In this document: positions 35,040 to 46,008 of the stretch, piece by piece
How the letters are laid out: every line of letters begins with the position of its first letter
Position numbering within the stretch: position 1 is the stretch's first letter
Assembly: GCA_009991425.1 (NCBI GenBank)
Contig: JAACWH010000023.1
Location: 1-64,000 of the forward strand
Direction: 5' to 3'
Length of the DNA stretch: 64,000 bases
From: Leptospira sp.
GTDB lineage: Bacteria > Spirochaetota > Leptospiria > Leptospirales > Leptospiraceae
Program-made: the position numbers and the translations under genes
The notes under the pieces: generated by a model
What the model saw: the letters and a program-made list of their open reading frames with translations, nothing else
Databases searched by the model: none
Told to the model about the DNA's origin: nothing

Positions 35040-36953
35040 ATGGCAATTCAACCAGAACATGGACAATTGTTGCAAAATTTTTCTCTTGGAACACAGATTA
35101 GAGATTATTTAATTAAGAAACGAACAGAAGGTCTTGAAAAAAATGAAATAAATTCTTTCCAAGTTCACAAAAAAGGAATCGGGAATGCACTTTTTTTTTA
35201 TTCCCCTTTTCTTTTACCTGATATTATACCATCCATCAATCAATTACTAAAATCTATAGAGAATAGTGAAACTATTCTACTTTATGGAGATCGTGATACA
35301 GATGGAGTTAGCTCCACAGCAATATTATACCATTTTCTTAAGAAAGAATTCCCAAACATACGACTAGAAGCCACGACATCATCCAAGAATGAAGCCTATG
35401 GACTATGTCCAGAAGCACTACTAAAAATCCATAAATTCAAACCTAATCTTTTGATAACCTTGGATTTTGGAACAAGCAATGCCATTGAAATCAATGACTT
35501 GGCTAAACAGGGAATCAAAACCATTGTAATCGATCACCACGAAATTCCTAGCCAAACTATTGATTCCTGCTTATTGAATCCGAAGCGCATTGATTCAATT
35601 TATCCTGAAAAGAAAATTTGCACCTCCTTTCTAGCTTGGAAATTATCTCTTTCCATCCTTTTCTTCAATAGCCCTGAATATAATAAAGTATATAGAATTT
35701 CTAAAAATCAAAAATCAACATTCTATAAAAATGGAATTGCAATTGATGATTCAAGCGATTCGAATTTTTTTGACTTCGAAGTAAATCTTTCTAATGATAA
35801 AGACAATTCATCTAATAATGAATTAATACCCGATGAACAAATTCTATTCTTTGAACAGCTTAAAAAAATTCCTGACCTCTTTAAAAAATTAACTACCCTT
35901 AGTTCCTTAGCAGGAATTGGAACTATCACTGATATGATGCCCTTGATAGGGGAAAATCGTTCCATGGTTCGACTAGCATGTGATTACTTAACGGAACTTA
36001 GTGGGAATATTGATACACCTAGCCTTCCTGGAATCAAAATGATTCTAATACACACTGGTTTATTAGATAAGAAAATTACTTCCAAAGATTTAGGATGGGG
36101 CATAGGTCCCTTGCTCAATTCTGCAGGTCGTATGGGAAATACAGAAATAGCCTTTGATCTTTTACTCGCAGAAACAGATAGCTCAGCTGAAAATAAAATC
36201 AAAGAATTGATTAAAACAAATGAAGAACGTAAAGAAAGAACGAAACGAAATGTGTTCAAGACAGAAAGATTCTTCCAAAGACACATTGACTTAACTGAGA
36301 AACCGATTCTATTTTGCTACGAACCTGATTTGGAACCAGGAGTATCTGGTATAGTTGCAACAAAATTAGTCGAAACATTTCAAAAGCCAGCTATTTTCAT
36401 CACTCCTGATCATGGTCAGGCTAGAGGAAGCATAAGATCATGTGGAGCAGAAAATGTTTTAGATCTACTCAAAGAAGCAGATGGAATGTTGAATCAATAT
36501 GGAGGACATCCCGAAGCGGGAGGTTTCTCTGTTGAGATACATCGCATACCAGAACTACAAGAAAAAATTTATGAACTCAGTATAGAGTGGCTGAAAAATA
36601 TTAAAAGTCCTTTAAAAACAATTACTAGCGACTTAAAAGTTTCAGGGCAAGATTTAAATAAAAATTTATTCAATGTTCTGGAATATTTAGAACCAACAGG
36701 CCACGGAAATCCACCGATTCTTCTATCTTTAGAAAAAGCAAAATTAATGAATTATACATTTATGGGAAATGGAAAACATGCTAGGTTCAAGGTAATGGGT
36801 GCTGGAAGCCTAAAGTTTATTATCTGGAATGAAGCGGAAAAAATGTCAAGGCTGGTATCTATACAAGAAAGCCTAGATCTCTGGGGAAATTTAGAACTGA
36901 ATACATTCCAAGGAAAAAGCAATCTCCAATTTGTTATTAGCCAATATTCTTAA
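35040..36953 (+). CDS. recJ: Single-strand DNA-specific exonuclease RecJ
   Basis: RecJ degrades single-stranded DNA 5' to 3' in recombination and mismatch repair. The DHH domain shows LLYGDRDTDGVSSTAILYHF near residues 80-100, ITLDFGTSNAIEI and IDHHEIPSQTID (metal-binding motifs). The LLNSAGRMGN and YGGHPEAGGFSVEIH segments mark the DHHA1 region. The C-terminal OB-like portion ends KSNLQFVISQYS. Between residues 225 and 280 there is an acidic, low-complexity insert (NLSNDKDNSSNNELI). Length 637 is slightly above typical. Confidence 0.95.
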   Translation: MAIQPEHGQLLQNFSLGTQIRDYLIKKRTEGLEKNEINSFQVHKKGIGNALFFYSPFLLPDIIPSINQLLKSIENSETILLYGDRDTDGVSSTAILYHFLKKEFPNIRLEATTSSKNEAYGLCPEALLKIHKFKPNLLITLDFGTSNAIEINDLAKQGIKTIVIDHHEIPSQTIDSCLLNPKRIDSIYPEKKICTSFLAWKLSLSILFFNSPEYNKVYRISKNQKSTFYKNGIAIDDSSDSNFFDFEVNLSNDKDNSSNNELIPDEQILFFEQLKKIPDLFKKLTTLSSLAGIGTITDMMPLIGENRSMVRLACDYLTELSGNIDTPSLPGIKMILIHTGLLDKKITSKDLGWGIGPLLNSAGRMGNTEIAFDLLLAETDSSAENKIKELIKTNEERKERTKRNVFKTERFFQRHIDLTEKPILFCYEPDLEPGVSGIVATKLVETFQKPAIFITPDHGQARGSIRSCGAENVLDLLKEADGMLNQYGGHPEAGGFSVEIHRIPELQEKIYELSIEWLKNIKSPLKTITSDLKVSGQDLNKNLFNVLEYLEPTGHGNPPILLSLEKAKLMNYTFMGNGKHARFKVMGAGSLKFIIWNEAEKMSRLVSIQESLDLWGNLELNTFQGKSNLQFVISQYS

Positions 36954-37013
36954 TTTTCAATTCATAATCATTCATTATTCTTAAAATTAGAATCTAAAAT
37001 TAAATGAAATAAT

Positions 37014-37553
37014 TTATTTACTAGAAACTAAATCTGCTTCGTTTATATAAACAGGTGTCCAACCAGACATATCTTGGAAATAGCGAATAGCTTTAATTTT
37101 TTTATTCTCATCTAACTTGAACCAATGGTTCGTGTTGGCAGGGACTGAGATAAAATCATTTTGACTTACTTTTACTTCAAACTTTTCGCCCTGTATATGA
37201 AATCCAAAAATTCCAGAACCATCTATAATGTATCGAACTTCATCATCCGTGTGGTAGTGCCATTTATCAAATTTTGCAAGCATGCCATCTAAACCAGGAA
37301 TCTCTGGATTTAGAACGATCATATCCCTTGATTTGTAGGAATATTCTGACTTTAATTCTTCGAATCGGTTTTCAAATCCTTGTAATAATTCTTCCTTTTC
37401 TTGGTCATTCAAACTTGTCCTATCAAGCAATGGTTTTCCGCCAGCTTCCACATCCCAGTAACGGTATTCTATACCCATCTTTTTTAGGAAGTTTCTAACT
37501 TCTTCCGGTTTGGAAATAGGTTCTGTTGTATTTGATGTAAATATTTCTGCCAT
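37014..37553 (-). CDS. mtnD: Acireductone dioxygenase
   Basis: A 179-residue cupin enzyme of the methionine salvage pathway. HYHTDDEVRYIIDG supplies two of the metal-binding histidines and a glutamate; ANTNHWFKL holds the third histidine. The metal determines the products (iron gives the salvage keto acid; nickel gives a dead end). No other mtn gene is in the window. It lies 9 bases after nuoN on the same strand, so it could be the last gene of the nuo transcript, although functionally unrelated. Confidence 0.93.
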   Translation of the reverse strand: MAEIFTSNTTEPISKPEEVRNFLKKMGIEYRYWDVEAGGKPLLDRTSLNDQEKEELLQGFENRFEELKSEYSYKSRDMIVLNPEIPGLDGMLAKFDKWHYHTDDEVRYIIDGSGIFGFHIQGEKFEVKVSQNDFISVPANTNHWFKLDENKKIKAIRYFQDMSGWTPVYINEADLVSSK

Positions 37554-37562
37554 GATTAACTC

Positions 37563-39005
37563 CTATACGAAACTTGATGGATGAAAGACTAACCAAGAAA
37601 GTGCAATTACCAAAGTGAGTATTCCGACTACAATAATGAAAGATAAATTGCTTTCTAAGTCCTTTGAAGATGTGACACTGCCCTGCTCTTTTAGCATAAA
37701 ACTGTAGAGCACAACCTTTATGTAATAAAAGAAAGCTATAGCTGAATTCATAACAGCTACTACTAGCAAGATAATATTAAATGTTTGCTCAGACTCTGCA
37801 ATTTTCTGAAAGAGGAATAGTTTTGACCAAAATCCTGCGAAAGGAGGAAACCCTGCTAAAGATAAAAATACAATAGTAAGTGCAATTGCTATCCAAGGCT
37901 TTTTAGTCATCAATCCTGAAATAGAATCTAGAGTTACATGCAATTTAGAATTTTCTAAAAATGCAATCAGAGTAAAACCAGCTAAATTCATGATAGCATA
38001 GATATATAGATAATAAAGAACTTCTATATTTCCACCAACAAGTATACCAGCCACGACATATCCAGCGTGTGAAATAGATGAATAGGCTAAAATTCTTTTT
38101 AAATTGGTTTGGCGAAGAGCAGCTATATTCCCAAAAGTCATTGATGCCATTGCGATTAAACCAATACCTAAATTCCAAAATGCTGTCTTATCACCAAATG
38201 GGATTTGGATAAAGACAATAAGAAGAAGCCCCATGCTTGCAACTTTTGCACCTGATGCCATAAAGCCTGTTATAGTTGTTAACGCTCCTTCATAAACATC
38301 AGGAGTCCAGGCGTGAAAAGGAACCAATGCCATTTTAAAAAATATACCAACTAGAAAAAGACTTAAGCCTAACATGGTATAATTCGCTTGATATCCACTG
38401 GAAGCAATAGGTCTTAAGGCAATCTCTAAATCCGTTGTTCCAGAGCCACCGAATAAGAATGCTATACCCATTAACATAAAACCAGAACTAAAAGCTCCCA
38501 ATAAGAAATATTTCATTGTAGCTTCTAAAGCTGAGATTGTATTCCTAGCGAGACCAACTAGTATGTATAAACTCAAACTCATGATTTCGAGTCCTATAAA
38601 AATCACAATCAAATCAGATCCCGATGTCATAAACATCATACCTAATGTTGCAAAAAGAACTAAGGGATAGAACTCTGGGAAATCCACTTCATGAATTTTT
38701 AAGACCAAAGGAGAAACTAGAACAGTAATAAACGCACTTCCTAAATACAAAAGGTTCAACCAAATTGTAAGTTCAGAAATCTTTAACTGTCCATGAAAGT
38801 ATTTTCCAATTCCTGGAGAGGTATTTCCTTGGTAGACAAAATACCCAGATAAAAGTATCATAAATAAAGTTAAAGCACGAAGAAACCATCGATCTTTCGA
38901 GTGGAAGACAAATTGAAAAATAAGAAATAATAATGAACCTATCGTGAGAATCGCAAATGGGAGGATTGCAGAAAAATCCTGTGCAGAAGGAAATTGGTTG
39001 CTCAT
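37563..39005 (-). CDS. nuoN: NADH-quinone oxidoreductase subunit N
   Basis: Antiporter-like proton-pumping subunit of complex I, 480 residues, about fourteen membrane helices. KMALVPFHAWTPDVYEGALT contains the conserved lysine and helix-loop used in proton pumping, and NLKRILAYSSISHAGYVVAG is the standard antiporter motif. It overlaps nuoM by 4 bases. The nuo order and lack of internal breaks indicate a functional gene. Confidence 0.97.
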   Translation of the reverse strand: MSNQFPSAQDFSAILPFAILTIGSLLFLIFQFVFHSKDRWFLRALTLFMILLSGYFVYQGNTSPGIGKYFHGQLKISELTIWLNLLYLGSAFITVLVSPLVLKIHEVDFPEFYPLVLFATLGMMFMTSGSDLIVIFIGLEIMSLSLYILVGLARNTISALEATMKYFLLGAFSSGFMLMGIAFLFGGSGTTDLEIALRPIASSGYQANYTMLGLSLFLVGIFFKMALVPFHAWTPDVYEGALTTITGFMASGAKVASMGLLLIVFIQIPFGDKTAFWNLGIGLIAMASMTFGNIAALRQTNLKRILAYSSISHAGYVVAGILVGGNIEVLYYLYIYAIMNLAGFTLIAFLENSKLHVTLDSISGLMTKKPWIAIALTIVFLSLAGFPPFAGFWSKLFLFQKIAESEQTFNIILLVVAVMNSAIAFFYYIKVVLYSFMLKEQGSVTSSKDLESNLSFIIVVGILTLVIALSWLVFHPSSFV

Positions 39006-40732
39006 GGATTCTCTCCATTCATCAGATCTATTTCTTGTTGGGTTTCGTCTAACTTTTCGATATCGTATTGTTGGAAAATGGTGTCGGTTTCTGAATCTGG
39101 ATCTATAGGAAATACTCGATTGACTTTTTCAAGCAATGGTATCTCAAATCCTGATTTGAATTTACCCATTCTATCCTCATAGCTCATAGGTGTAACACTT
39201 AAAGATTTATAGTCAAAGTTAGGGCTTGTTAAAGTTTGCTTTCTTTCTTCAATCATTCGAATAGATGCTGAGTTTAGGTAGGTATTCACGGAAGGCTCCA
39301 GAATTTTTAAAAAATACTTTGGAAATAAACCTATTCCGAATATTGCAATCACCAAGGGAATCAAAATGATAAACTCTCTAAATTCTAAATCTTTTACCTT
39401 TCGTCCTTCTAAATCCATAGAAGTTCCGAAGATGAATTTTTTAGTAAGCCAAAGTAGATAAACAGAAGTCCAAATAACGCCTGTTGCAGCAATGGTTCCT
39501 AAAATTACATTGTATTTCAAGGTTCCCATCAAAATTAAAAATTCACCGACAAATCCATTGGTACCAGGAAGACCTACAGATGAAAGCATTGCTATAACAA
39601 AAAATACACTAAACACAGGCATGAAATTAGCAGCACCCCCTACTTTCGAAAGTAAACGAGTAGAAGTTCTATCATGAAAAATTCCAATCAATATAAATAG
39701 CATACCTGTAGAAATTCCATGAGAGATCAATTGAAGCATAGCTCCTGCTACACCCATTTCGGTAAAACTCATTAAGCCAAGTAAGGTAAATCCTAAATGA
39801 GAAAGAGAGGAATAAGCGATAATTCTTTTGATATCTTCCTGCGCCATAGCAGAGAAAGCTCCCCAAAGGATCCCTATTGTAGCAAGGATAGCAAAGATCT
39901 CACGAGATTCCAAAGAAATTTCGGGAAAGAAAGGAATTAGGAAACGAACAAAGCCAAAAATACCTAACTTAAGTAGAACACCCGCTAAATCTACTGATCC
40001 TACAGTGGGTGCTTCTGTATGAACATCTGGCATCCAGGTATGTAGAGGAAAAACGGGGATCTTAATAGAAAAGGCTAAAGCAAAAGAAATAAATACAAAG
40101 ATTCTCAGTTCAGGAGAATACTGATCTGAGAAAATCAAAGAAAGTGATTCTATAGAAGTAGTTCCTGTTTTAAAATAAAGAATCAAAATTCCAGCTAACA
40201 TGAGAAGCGAGCCCGCCATAGAAAATATTAGATATTTCACAGCTGCCAATATTCTTTTATCTCCACCCCAAACTCCTATCATCAAAGCCATAGGGATTAC
40301 CATTAGCTCCCAGAATACATAGAATAGAACAGTATTGAGTGCTGAAAAAATCCCTAAAACTGCAAATTCCAAAAGCAATAGACAGAAATGAAATTCCTTA
40401 ATTCTAAAAGTGATATTCTTCCATGTAGTTAAGCTTGAAAGAAAAAATAAGAAGGATGTTAGAAAGAAAAGCAGTAAGCCTAAACCATCTAGACCAATCA
40501 TATAATCGATGCTTAATTTTCCTGATACGATCCAATTTGGAATCCAATGAACAAATTGAAAACCAGGTTCATTTGCGTTGAATTTTAATACAAGCAAGCC
40601 ACTCATTAATGTAGTAACTGCTGAAGTTACAGTTGAAAGCCAAATGATAGTAGAATTTCTTTTTAGCAATAAAATGATAAAACCAGAAATTAAAGGAAGA
40701 AAGAGAATGATACTTAAGATTGATTCTGGCAT
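39002..40732 (-). CDS. nuoM: NADH-quinone oxidoreductase subunit M
   Basis: Antiporter-like subunit, 576 residues. KIPVFPLHTWMPDVHTEAPT and DIKRIIAYSSLSHLGFTLLG are the conserved pumping motifs. There is an extended soluble C-terminal tail of about 60 residues with little hydrophobicity (MSYEDRMGKFKSG and following), longer than the classic NuoM; its role is unknown. Adjacent to nuoL without a gap. Confidence 0.96.
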   Translation of the reverse strand: MPESILSIILFLPLISGFIILLLKRNSTIIWLSTVTSAVTTLMSGLLVLKFNANEPGFQFVHWIPNWIVSGKLSIDYMIGLDGLGLLLFFLTSFLFFLSSLTTWKNITFRIKEFHFCLLLLEFAVLGIFSALNTVLFYVFWELMVIPMALMIGVWGGDKRILAAVKYLIFSMAGSLLMLAGILILYFKTGTTSIESLSLIFSDQYSPELRIFVFISFALAFSIKIPVFPLHTWMPDVHTEAPTVGSVDLAGVLLKLGIFGFVRFLIPFFPEISLESREIFAILATIGILWGAFSAMAQEDIKRIIAYSSLSHLGFTLLGLMSFTEMGVAGAMLQLISHGISTGMLFILIGIFHDRTSTRLLSKVGGAANFMPVFSVFFVIAMLSSVGLPGTNGFVGEFLILMGTLKYNVILGTIAATGVIWTSVYLLWLTKKFIFGTSMDLEGRKVKDLEFREFIILIPLVIAIFGIGLFPKYFLKILEPSVNTYLNSASIRMIEERKQTLTSPNFDYKSLSVTPMSYEDRMGKFKSGFEIPLLEKVNRVFPIDPDSETDTIFQQYDIEKLDETQQEIDLMNGENP

Positions 40733-42715
40733 TTACACACCCCTCACAAGAACGAAAGAAAGGATAGCAATCACCCCAAGAACAATATACAAAGCATAGT
40801 CCCCTACAAAACCAGTCTGGACTCTTCGAAACAATCCAGATACTATTCCAAATCCAAGTCCCAAACTCATAAAAAATCGATCTATACCTTTCGCATCCAA
40901 AGTATGTGCAATGAACTTATTCATTCTAATATAAGATTTTACGAAAATAGTATCATAAAATTCATCTATATAGTATTTATTTGTGATAAGTTTCTTAAAC
41001 CCAGTTTGCTCAGAAGAAGTAAATTGGCTATTTTTAACAAATTTTACATAAGCTAAGGTTAGACCGATTATTGCCAAACTGATAGAAATAGTAACCAAGA
41101 TAAGTTCAGTTGCATGAGTTAGATGAAAAGATTCTGCACTATAGTTTGAAGGGATGATCAAAGCCCAGTGCTCTTTAAGTTGAATACCCGATTGGAATAT
41201 TGGGGCAAAGTATTTATCTAATAGGTTTATGCCACCTGCGTAAAACGGAGTCTGAACAAAGCCTGCAAAAATTGCTCCAACAGAAAGTATAAACAAAGGC
41301 AGAGTCATAGTCAGAGGTGACTCATGGACAGAATGTCCACCATGAGAAGAATGTGAACCATGATCTAAATTTTGAGAATCATATCTTTCCTTTCCAAAAA
41401 ATACCAAAAAGAGCAAACGAAACATATAGAATGATGTCATTAAAGCGGTAACTGCGCCGATGACCCATAGGTAAATTCCATATTGGGACTGAGCGAACAC
41501 TTTTTCCAAGATTAAATCTTTAGAGAAGAAACCACTGAAGGGAGGTAGACCCGATATAGCAATTGTTCCAATTAGGAAGGTGAGAGCAGTGATTTTCATG
41601 TGCTTGCTAACCCCACCCATTTTGCTGATATCTTGCTGGTGGTGGAGACCGAGTATCACAGAACCTGCTCCCAAGAAAAGCAAAGCCTTGAAGAAAGCAT
41701 GAGTCATGACATGAAACAGTCCGCCTACATAAGCCCCTACTCCCATAGCCATAAACATATAACCTAACTGAGATACGGTGGAATAAGCTAATACCTTTTT
41801 AATATCATTTTGAAAAATGGCAATCGTAGCAGCAAAGAAAGCAGTTATTCCTCCAATCCATGCGATTAATGATGAGGTAAGTTCAGCGTTAATATATATA
41901 ATATTCAAGCGTGCAATTAGAAACAATCCTGCTGTAACCATTGTTGCTGCATGAATTAATGCAGAGACAGGAGTCGGTCCTGCCATAGCATCTGGCAACC
42001 AAACATACAATGGAATCTGAGCTGACTTACCAACTGCCGCAACAAAGAAAAAGAAAGCTATCCAATTCACATAAATTTGGAATTCATCTAACATGGGAAG
42101 AGCTGCATAGATTTCTGTGTAACGAAGCGTTCCAGTAAACCAATAGATCCAAGCCATACCAAGAATGAAACCAAAGTCACCCATTCGATTCACAACAAAA
42201 GCCTTCATCCCAGCTGATGCAGCCTCTGCTTTATGATAATCAAATCCTATCAATAGATAAGAACAGAGTCCCACTCCTTCCCAACCAAGAAAAGTAAGAA
42301 CTAAATTATCAGCCAAGACAAGATTCAACATGGAAAATATAAAAAGGTTTAAATAAGAAAAGAAACGAACAAAGCCTTCTTCCTTTTTCATATAACCAAT
42401 ACTATACAAATGAATCAAAGAACCGATCCCAGTAATAATAAGTGTCATATACAAAGAAAGTTGATCAACTTGGTAAGCAAAATCTACTTTGAAACTACCT
42501 ACCTCAATCCAAGAAAGTATCTTGAAGAGGTGAGGATCTTGTCGAACCATAGGATTGAATTCGAAAAAAGCACCTAGGGTGATTAAAAAAGGAATAAAAA
42601 CAGCAAGTGTTCCTATGGTTCCAGCAACTCGATTTGATATTTTTCGAATTAGTAAGCCATTGTGTAAGAATCCGATTAGAGGCAGCAGAATAACTAAGTA
42701 AAATAGATCTAACAT
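40733..42715 (-). CDS. nuoL: NADH-quinone oxidoreductase subunit L
   Basis: The largest antiporter-like subunit, 660 residues. SAQIPLYVWLPDAMAGPTPV and DIKKVLAYSTVSQLGYMFMA are present, with the C-terminal lateral helix region preceding the last membrane helix (YALYIVLGVIAILSFVLV). A His-rich patch (SHSSHGGHSVHES, about residues 445-457) is in a cytoplasmic or periplasmic loop and could bind metal; it is not part of the usual mechanism. Confidence 0.97.
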   Translation of the reverse strand: MLDLFYLVILLPLIGFLHNGLLIRKISNRVAGTIGTLAVFIPFLITLGAFFEFNPMVRQDPHLFKILSWIEVGSFKVDFAYQVDQLSLYMTLIITGIGSLIHLYSIGYMKKEEGFVRFFSYLNLFIFSMLNLVLADNLVLTFLGWEGVGLCSYLLIGFDYHKAEAASAGMKAFVVNRMGDFGFILGMAWIYWFTGTLRYTEIYAALPMLDEFQIYVNWIAFFFFVAAVGKSAQIPLYVWLPDAMAGPTPVSALIHAATMVTAGLFLIARLNIIYINAELTSSLIAWIGGITAFFAATIAIFQNDIKKVLAYSTVSQLGYMFMAMGVGAYVGGLFHVMTHAFFKALLFLGAGSVILGLHHQQDISKMGGVSKHMKITALTFLIGTIAISGLPPFSGFFSKDLILEKVFAQSQYGIYLWVIGAVTALMTSFYMFRLLFLVFFGKERYDSQNLDHGSHSSHGGHSVHESPLTMTLPLFILSVGAIFAGFVQTPFYAGGINLLDKYFAPIFQSGIQLKEHWALIIPSNYSAESFHLTHATELILVTISISLAIIGLTLAYVKFVKNSQFTSSEQTGFKKLITNKYYIDEFYDTIFVKSYIRMNKFIAHTLDAKGIDRFFMSLGLGFGIVSGLFRRVQTGFVGDYALYIVLGVIAILSFVLVRGV

Positions 42716-42718
42716 GAC

Positions 42719-43042
42719 TTAGCCCCTAAGTAAATTAATTTCATCAACATTCGATGTTTTCTTTTGTCGAAAGATTGCGATTACAATCGCCAATCCAACA
42801 GCAGCTTCCGCAGCAGCCAATGCCATTACAAAGAAAACTATAACTTCTCCCGTCACAGTACCTAATACTTTTGAAAAAGATACAAAAACCAAATTAACAG
42901 AATTTAAAATCAATTCTACACTCATAAAAATCAAAACCGCATTTCGTCTAGTTAATACTCCAGCGACCCCAATTGAAAATAAAATACCAGCTAAAATAAG
43001 TATATGGTGTAATGGAATACCTTCTATAAATGAATCGATCAT
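42719..43042 (-). CDS. nuoK: NADH-quinone oxidoreductase subunit K
   Basis: A 107-residue subunit with three membrane helices and conserved glutamates ([15 protein letters not shown] and [14 protein letters not shown]) that form part of the proton path near NuoJ. It overlaps nuoJ by 4 bases and is 3 bases from nuoL. Confidence 0.97.
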   Translation of the reverse strand: MIDSFIEGIPLHHILILAGILFSIGVAGVLTRRNAVLIFMSVELILNSVNLVFVSFSKVLGTVTGEVIVFFVMALAAAEAAVGLAIVIAIFRQKKTSNVDEINLLRG

Positions 43043-43629
43043 TGTTGCTCCAGTTTTTTCTTAGCGAGTATAACAGCACCTATTACAGCAACCAAAAGCA
43101 GTATGGAAATCATTTCAAATGGCAAAAGATAATCTATAAAAGTTGAAGCACCTACCACTGCAATATTTCCTTTCGCTGAAAATTCAGTTGCCTTACCTTG
43201 TACATCCATGAGATTGTATTCGTAAGCCCCCGTTGTTGCATCCACTCCCACTGTTGGAACTTTTGCATGAGGAACGCCAATGCTAACGCCCATCGCTAAA
43301 AAAAGAAGTAAGATTCCTACAGTAAAAAAGAGATAAATTTTCTTTAAAGGATATTCCCAAACATGAGAAATTGCTTCTGTTCTGAGAGAAAGTAACATAA
43401 GAACAAAAACAACAAGAACCATGATTGCCCCAGCATAAACTAAGATCTGCATGGTTGCAATAAATGTTGCACCCATAATAGCATAGATGGCTGAAAGAGA
43501 AAAGAAGGTTAACACGAGCAATACTGCTGCGGTTATAGGATTCCTGTTTAGAATTACACCCAAGGCAGCGATCACGGATATTGTTCCGAAAAAGTAAAAT
43601 AAGATTTGAGGAATTGTATACTCATTCAT
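43039..43629 (-). CDS. nuoJ: NADH-quinone oxidoreductase subunit J
   Basis: A membrane subunit of about 196 residues with five helices; [20 protein letters not shown] and [20 protein letters not shown] hold the family pattern. I chose the ATG at 43629, because it gives the usual N-terminus ([15 protein letters not shown]) and lies one base before the end of nuoH. The longer reading from 43695 would overlap nuoH by 65 bases and add a non-conserved N-terminus. The last 70 residues contain a long loop before the final helix. Confidence 0.95.
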   Translation of the reverse strand: MNEYTIPQILFYFFGTISVIAALGVILNRNPITAAVLLVLTFFSLSAIYAIMGATFIATMQILVYAGAIMVLVVFVLMLLSLRTEAISHVWEYPLKKIYLFFTVGILLLFLAMGVSIGVPHAKVPTVGVDATTGAYEYNLMDVQGKATEFSAKGNIAVVGASTFIDYLLPFEMISILLLVAVIGAVILAKKKLEQQ

Positions 43630-43630
43630 A

Positions 43631-44701
43631 TCAATTAAAAAATAACCACCATGAATCTTTGAAAAATAGAATATAAGAAGCTGCCAAGAATACATTGAAA
43701 AGTGACCATGGGATTAATTTTTTCCAGCCAATCTTCATCAGTTGATCGTAGCGAAATCTAGGAACAGTCCATCTTACCCAAATAAAAAAGAAGGCAAAGA
43801 ACAAAACCTTCACCAAAAATATTCCTACACCAAGAATAGGCTGGTAGACAGAGCCTTCAAGAATACCAAATGGAACATTGTATCCACCAAAGAAAAGAAG
43901 AGCTGTGATGCAACTCATGGTAATCATATTCATATATTCAGCTAAGAAGAATAAGGCAAATTTGAATGCTCCATATTCCGTATGGAATCCTACAACCAAT
44001 TCAGATTCAGCCTCAGCTAAATCAAAAGGCATTCTATTTGTTTCAGCAAAGATTGCGACCAAAAAGATGAAAAATCCAATAAATCCAGGAGGAGTAAATA
44101 TATTCCAAAGACCCTTTTGCATATCATTGACATCAGTTAGCCGAAGCGAGCCTGTCATAATTATAATTGCAACCAAGGATAGACCTAAAGGAATCTCATA
44201 GCTGATCATCTGAGCAGTTGCTCTAATCCCACCTAGCAGAGAATACTTATTATTACTTGCCCAACCTGCGATCATAATCCCATAAACAGCAAGTCCAGAG
44301 ATTGCCATCAAAATTAAGATCCCTGAATCAGGATTGGCAACTTGTAGATCCAAAGATTCTGTTCCTAAAATACCTACCATAAAATCGGGCAGAGGTATCG
44401 TCCCACCAAAAGGAATAATGGACCAAGCTAAAATTGCACATGTCATAGAAATGGCAGGTGCGAGTAAATACATTCCTTTAGATACATTAGCTGGGATTAC
44501 TTCTTCCTTAGTTAAAAATTTAATTCCATCTGCAAGAGGTTGGAGTAATCCAAAAATTCCAGCTCGATTTGGACCAGGTCTATCTTGTATAAAGCCAGCA
44601 AACTTTCGTTCAGCTAGGGTATAATAAGCAACACCTGTCAAAATTATTATAAAGAAATTTAGAATTTTAAATATCCAAATCAAAAGAACAGTCATATCCA
44701 T
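43631..44701 (-). CDS. nuoH: NADH-quinone oxidoreductase subunit H
   Basis: A 356-residue subunit at the quinone-binding junction. [20 protein letters not shown] is the conserved loop and [20 protein letters not shown] holds charged residues near the quinone channel. The gene starts just seven bases after the nuoF stop, where other bacteria place nuoG or have nuoG between F and H, and nuoI between H and J. Confidence 0.97.
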   Translation of the reverse strand: MDMTVLLIWIFKILNFFIIILTGVAYYTLAERKFAGFIQDRPGPNRAGIFGLLQPLADGIKFLTKEEVIPANVSKGMYLLAPAISMTCAILAWSIIPFGGTIPLPDFMVGILGTESLDLQVANPDSGILILMAISGLAVYGIMIAGWASNNKYSLLGGIRATAQMISYEIPLGLSLVAIIIMTGSLRLTDVNDMQKGLWNIFTPPGFIGFFIFLVAIFAETNRMPFDLAEAESELVVGFHTEYGAFKFALFFLAEYMNMITMSCITALLFFGGYNVPFGILEGSVYQPILGVGIFLVKVLFFAFFFIWVRWTVPRFRYDQLMKIGWKKLIPWSLFNVFLAASYILFFKDSWWLFFN

Positions 44702-44708
44702 AGTATTC

Positions 44709-46007
44709 TTACCCGGCCTGTCCTATTAGTTCTTGTTTATTTATTTCTTCAGGATTGGTTTTAAATTTTGCAGTGAATTCAGAAGTAAACTTTTGAATGG
44801 TTGGTCGCACAGCCATTACACAAGCATCTGCTAATGGACAGATAGTTGTCCCACCTTCCATGTTTCTAGAAAGCGAAAGTATTAAATCCAATTCTTTCTG
44901 GCTTCCTTCCCCTTTTCGAATCTTACCTAAGAGATCTTTGACCCAATGAGTTCCTTCTCTACAAGGTGTGCACTGCCCACAAGACTCATGTGCATAGAAA
45001 GAAGCTAATCGATAAGTAGTTTCTACTAGATCGGTTTCCTCACTTAAAATAATGACTGCTCCTGAACCTAACATACTTTTAAGGGAAGCAATAGATTCGA
45101 AGTCCATGTTGGCTCGACCTACCTCTTCGGCAGTCAGTATGGGTGCTGAAGAACCGCCAGGAATTACCGCCTTAAGTGCCTTGCCATCCTTTACACCTTG
45201 GCATTGGATATTGATAAGATCAATAAGAGGAGTACCGAGTTCAATTTCATATACTCCCGGACGATTGACATGTCCACTCACAGAAAATATACGAGTCCCA
45301 GGAGATTTTTCTGTACCTATTTTCTTGTATTCTGCTGAACCCATTTCTAGGATGTGAGGAACATTGCAAAGTGTCTCAACATTATTAACAACAGTCGGGC
45401 AGTTGTATAGACCAGAAATTGCAGGAAAAGGAGGTTTCAATCTTGGATGACCTCTCCTTCCTTCTAATGAATTGATTAAAGCAGACTCTTCTCCACAGAT
45501 ATAAGCACCTGCTCCCGCATATACTGCTAGGTCAAAATCGTATCCTGAGCCTTGGATATTTTTTCCCAAAAGACCTGCTTTATATGCTTCTTCAACTGCA
45601 AAAGATACTATATCTATCCCCTTGTTAAATTCTCCTCGGATATAAATATATCCTTGGTGGCAATCAATCGCTCTTGCTGCGATAATCATACCTTCAATTA
45701 GCATATGAGGAAGATTTTCTAGAAGCTTTCGATCTTTAAAAGTACCAGGCTCACCCTCATCTCCATTGCAAATCAAATACTTGGGTTTATCAGTTTTCGG
45801 GATAAATGACCACTTCATTCCTGTTGGGAATCCAGCTCCGCCTCTTCCACGAAGACCCGATTCCTTAACTAAGGCTACGATTTCTTCAGGAGCCATCGTC
45901 GTTATAGCCTTCTTAGAGGATTGGTAGCCGCCAACTGATTGGTAGTGCTTGAGAGTATGAGATTCAGGATGATCGATATGTTTTGTTAGTAAAAGTTTTT
46001 CTGCCAT
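44709..46007 (-). CDS. nuoF: NADH-quinone oxidoreductase subunit F (NADH/FMN-binding)
   Basis: A 432-residue subunit that binds NADH, FMN and a 4Fe-4S cluster. [16 protein letters not shown] (NADH site), [20 protein letters not shown] (FMN) and GQCTPCREG plus TTICPLADA (cluster N3 cysteines) are all intact. With NuoE it makes an NADH-oxidising module. The usual NuoG partner is absent here, which makes the electron exit uncertain. Confidence 0.97.
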   Translation of the reverse strand: MAEKLLLTKHIDHPESHTLKHYQSVGGYQSSKKAITTMAPEEIVALVKESGLRGRGGAGFPTGMKWSFIPKTDKPKYLICNGDEGEPGTFKDRKLLENLPHMLIEGMIIAARAIDCHQGYIYIRGEFNKGIDIVSFAVEEAYKAGLLGKNIQGSGYDFDLAVYAGAGAYICGEESALINSLEGRRGHPRLKPPFPAISGLYNCPTVVNNVETLCNVPHILEMGSAEYKKIGTEKSPGTRIFSVSGHVNRPGVYEIELGTPLIDLINIQCQGVKDGKALKAVIPGGSSAPILTAEEVGRANMDFESIASLKSMLGSGAVIILSEETDLVETTYRLASFYAHESCGQCTPCREGTHWVKDLLGKIRKGEGSQKELDLILSLSRNMEGGTTICPLADACVMAVRPTIQKFTSEFTAKFKTNPEEINKQELIGQAG

Positions 46008-46008
46008 G

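Noticed and set aside
43630..43695. Longer start of nuoJ overlapping nuoH
   Set aside because: The extra N-terminus is not family-like and overlaps nuoH by 65 bases; the ATG at 43629 gives the standard N-terminus.
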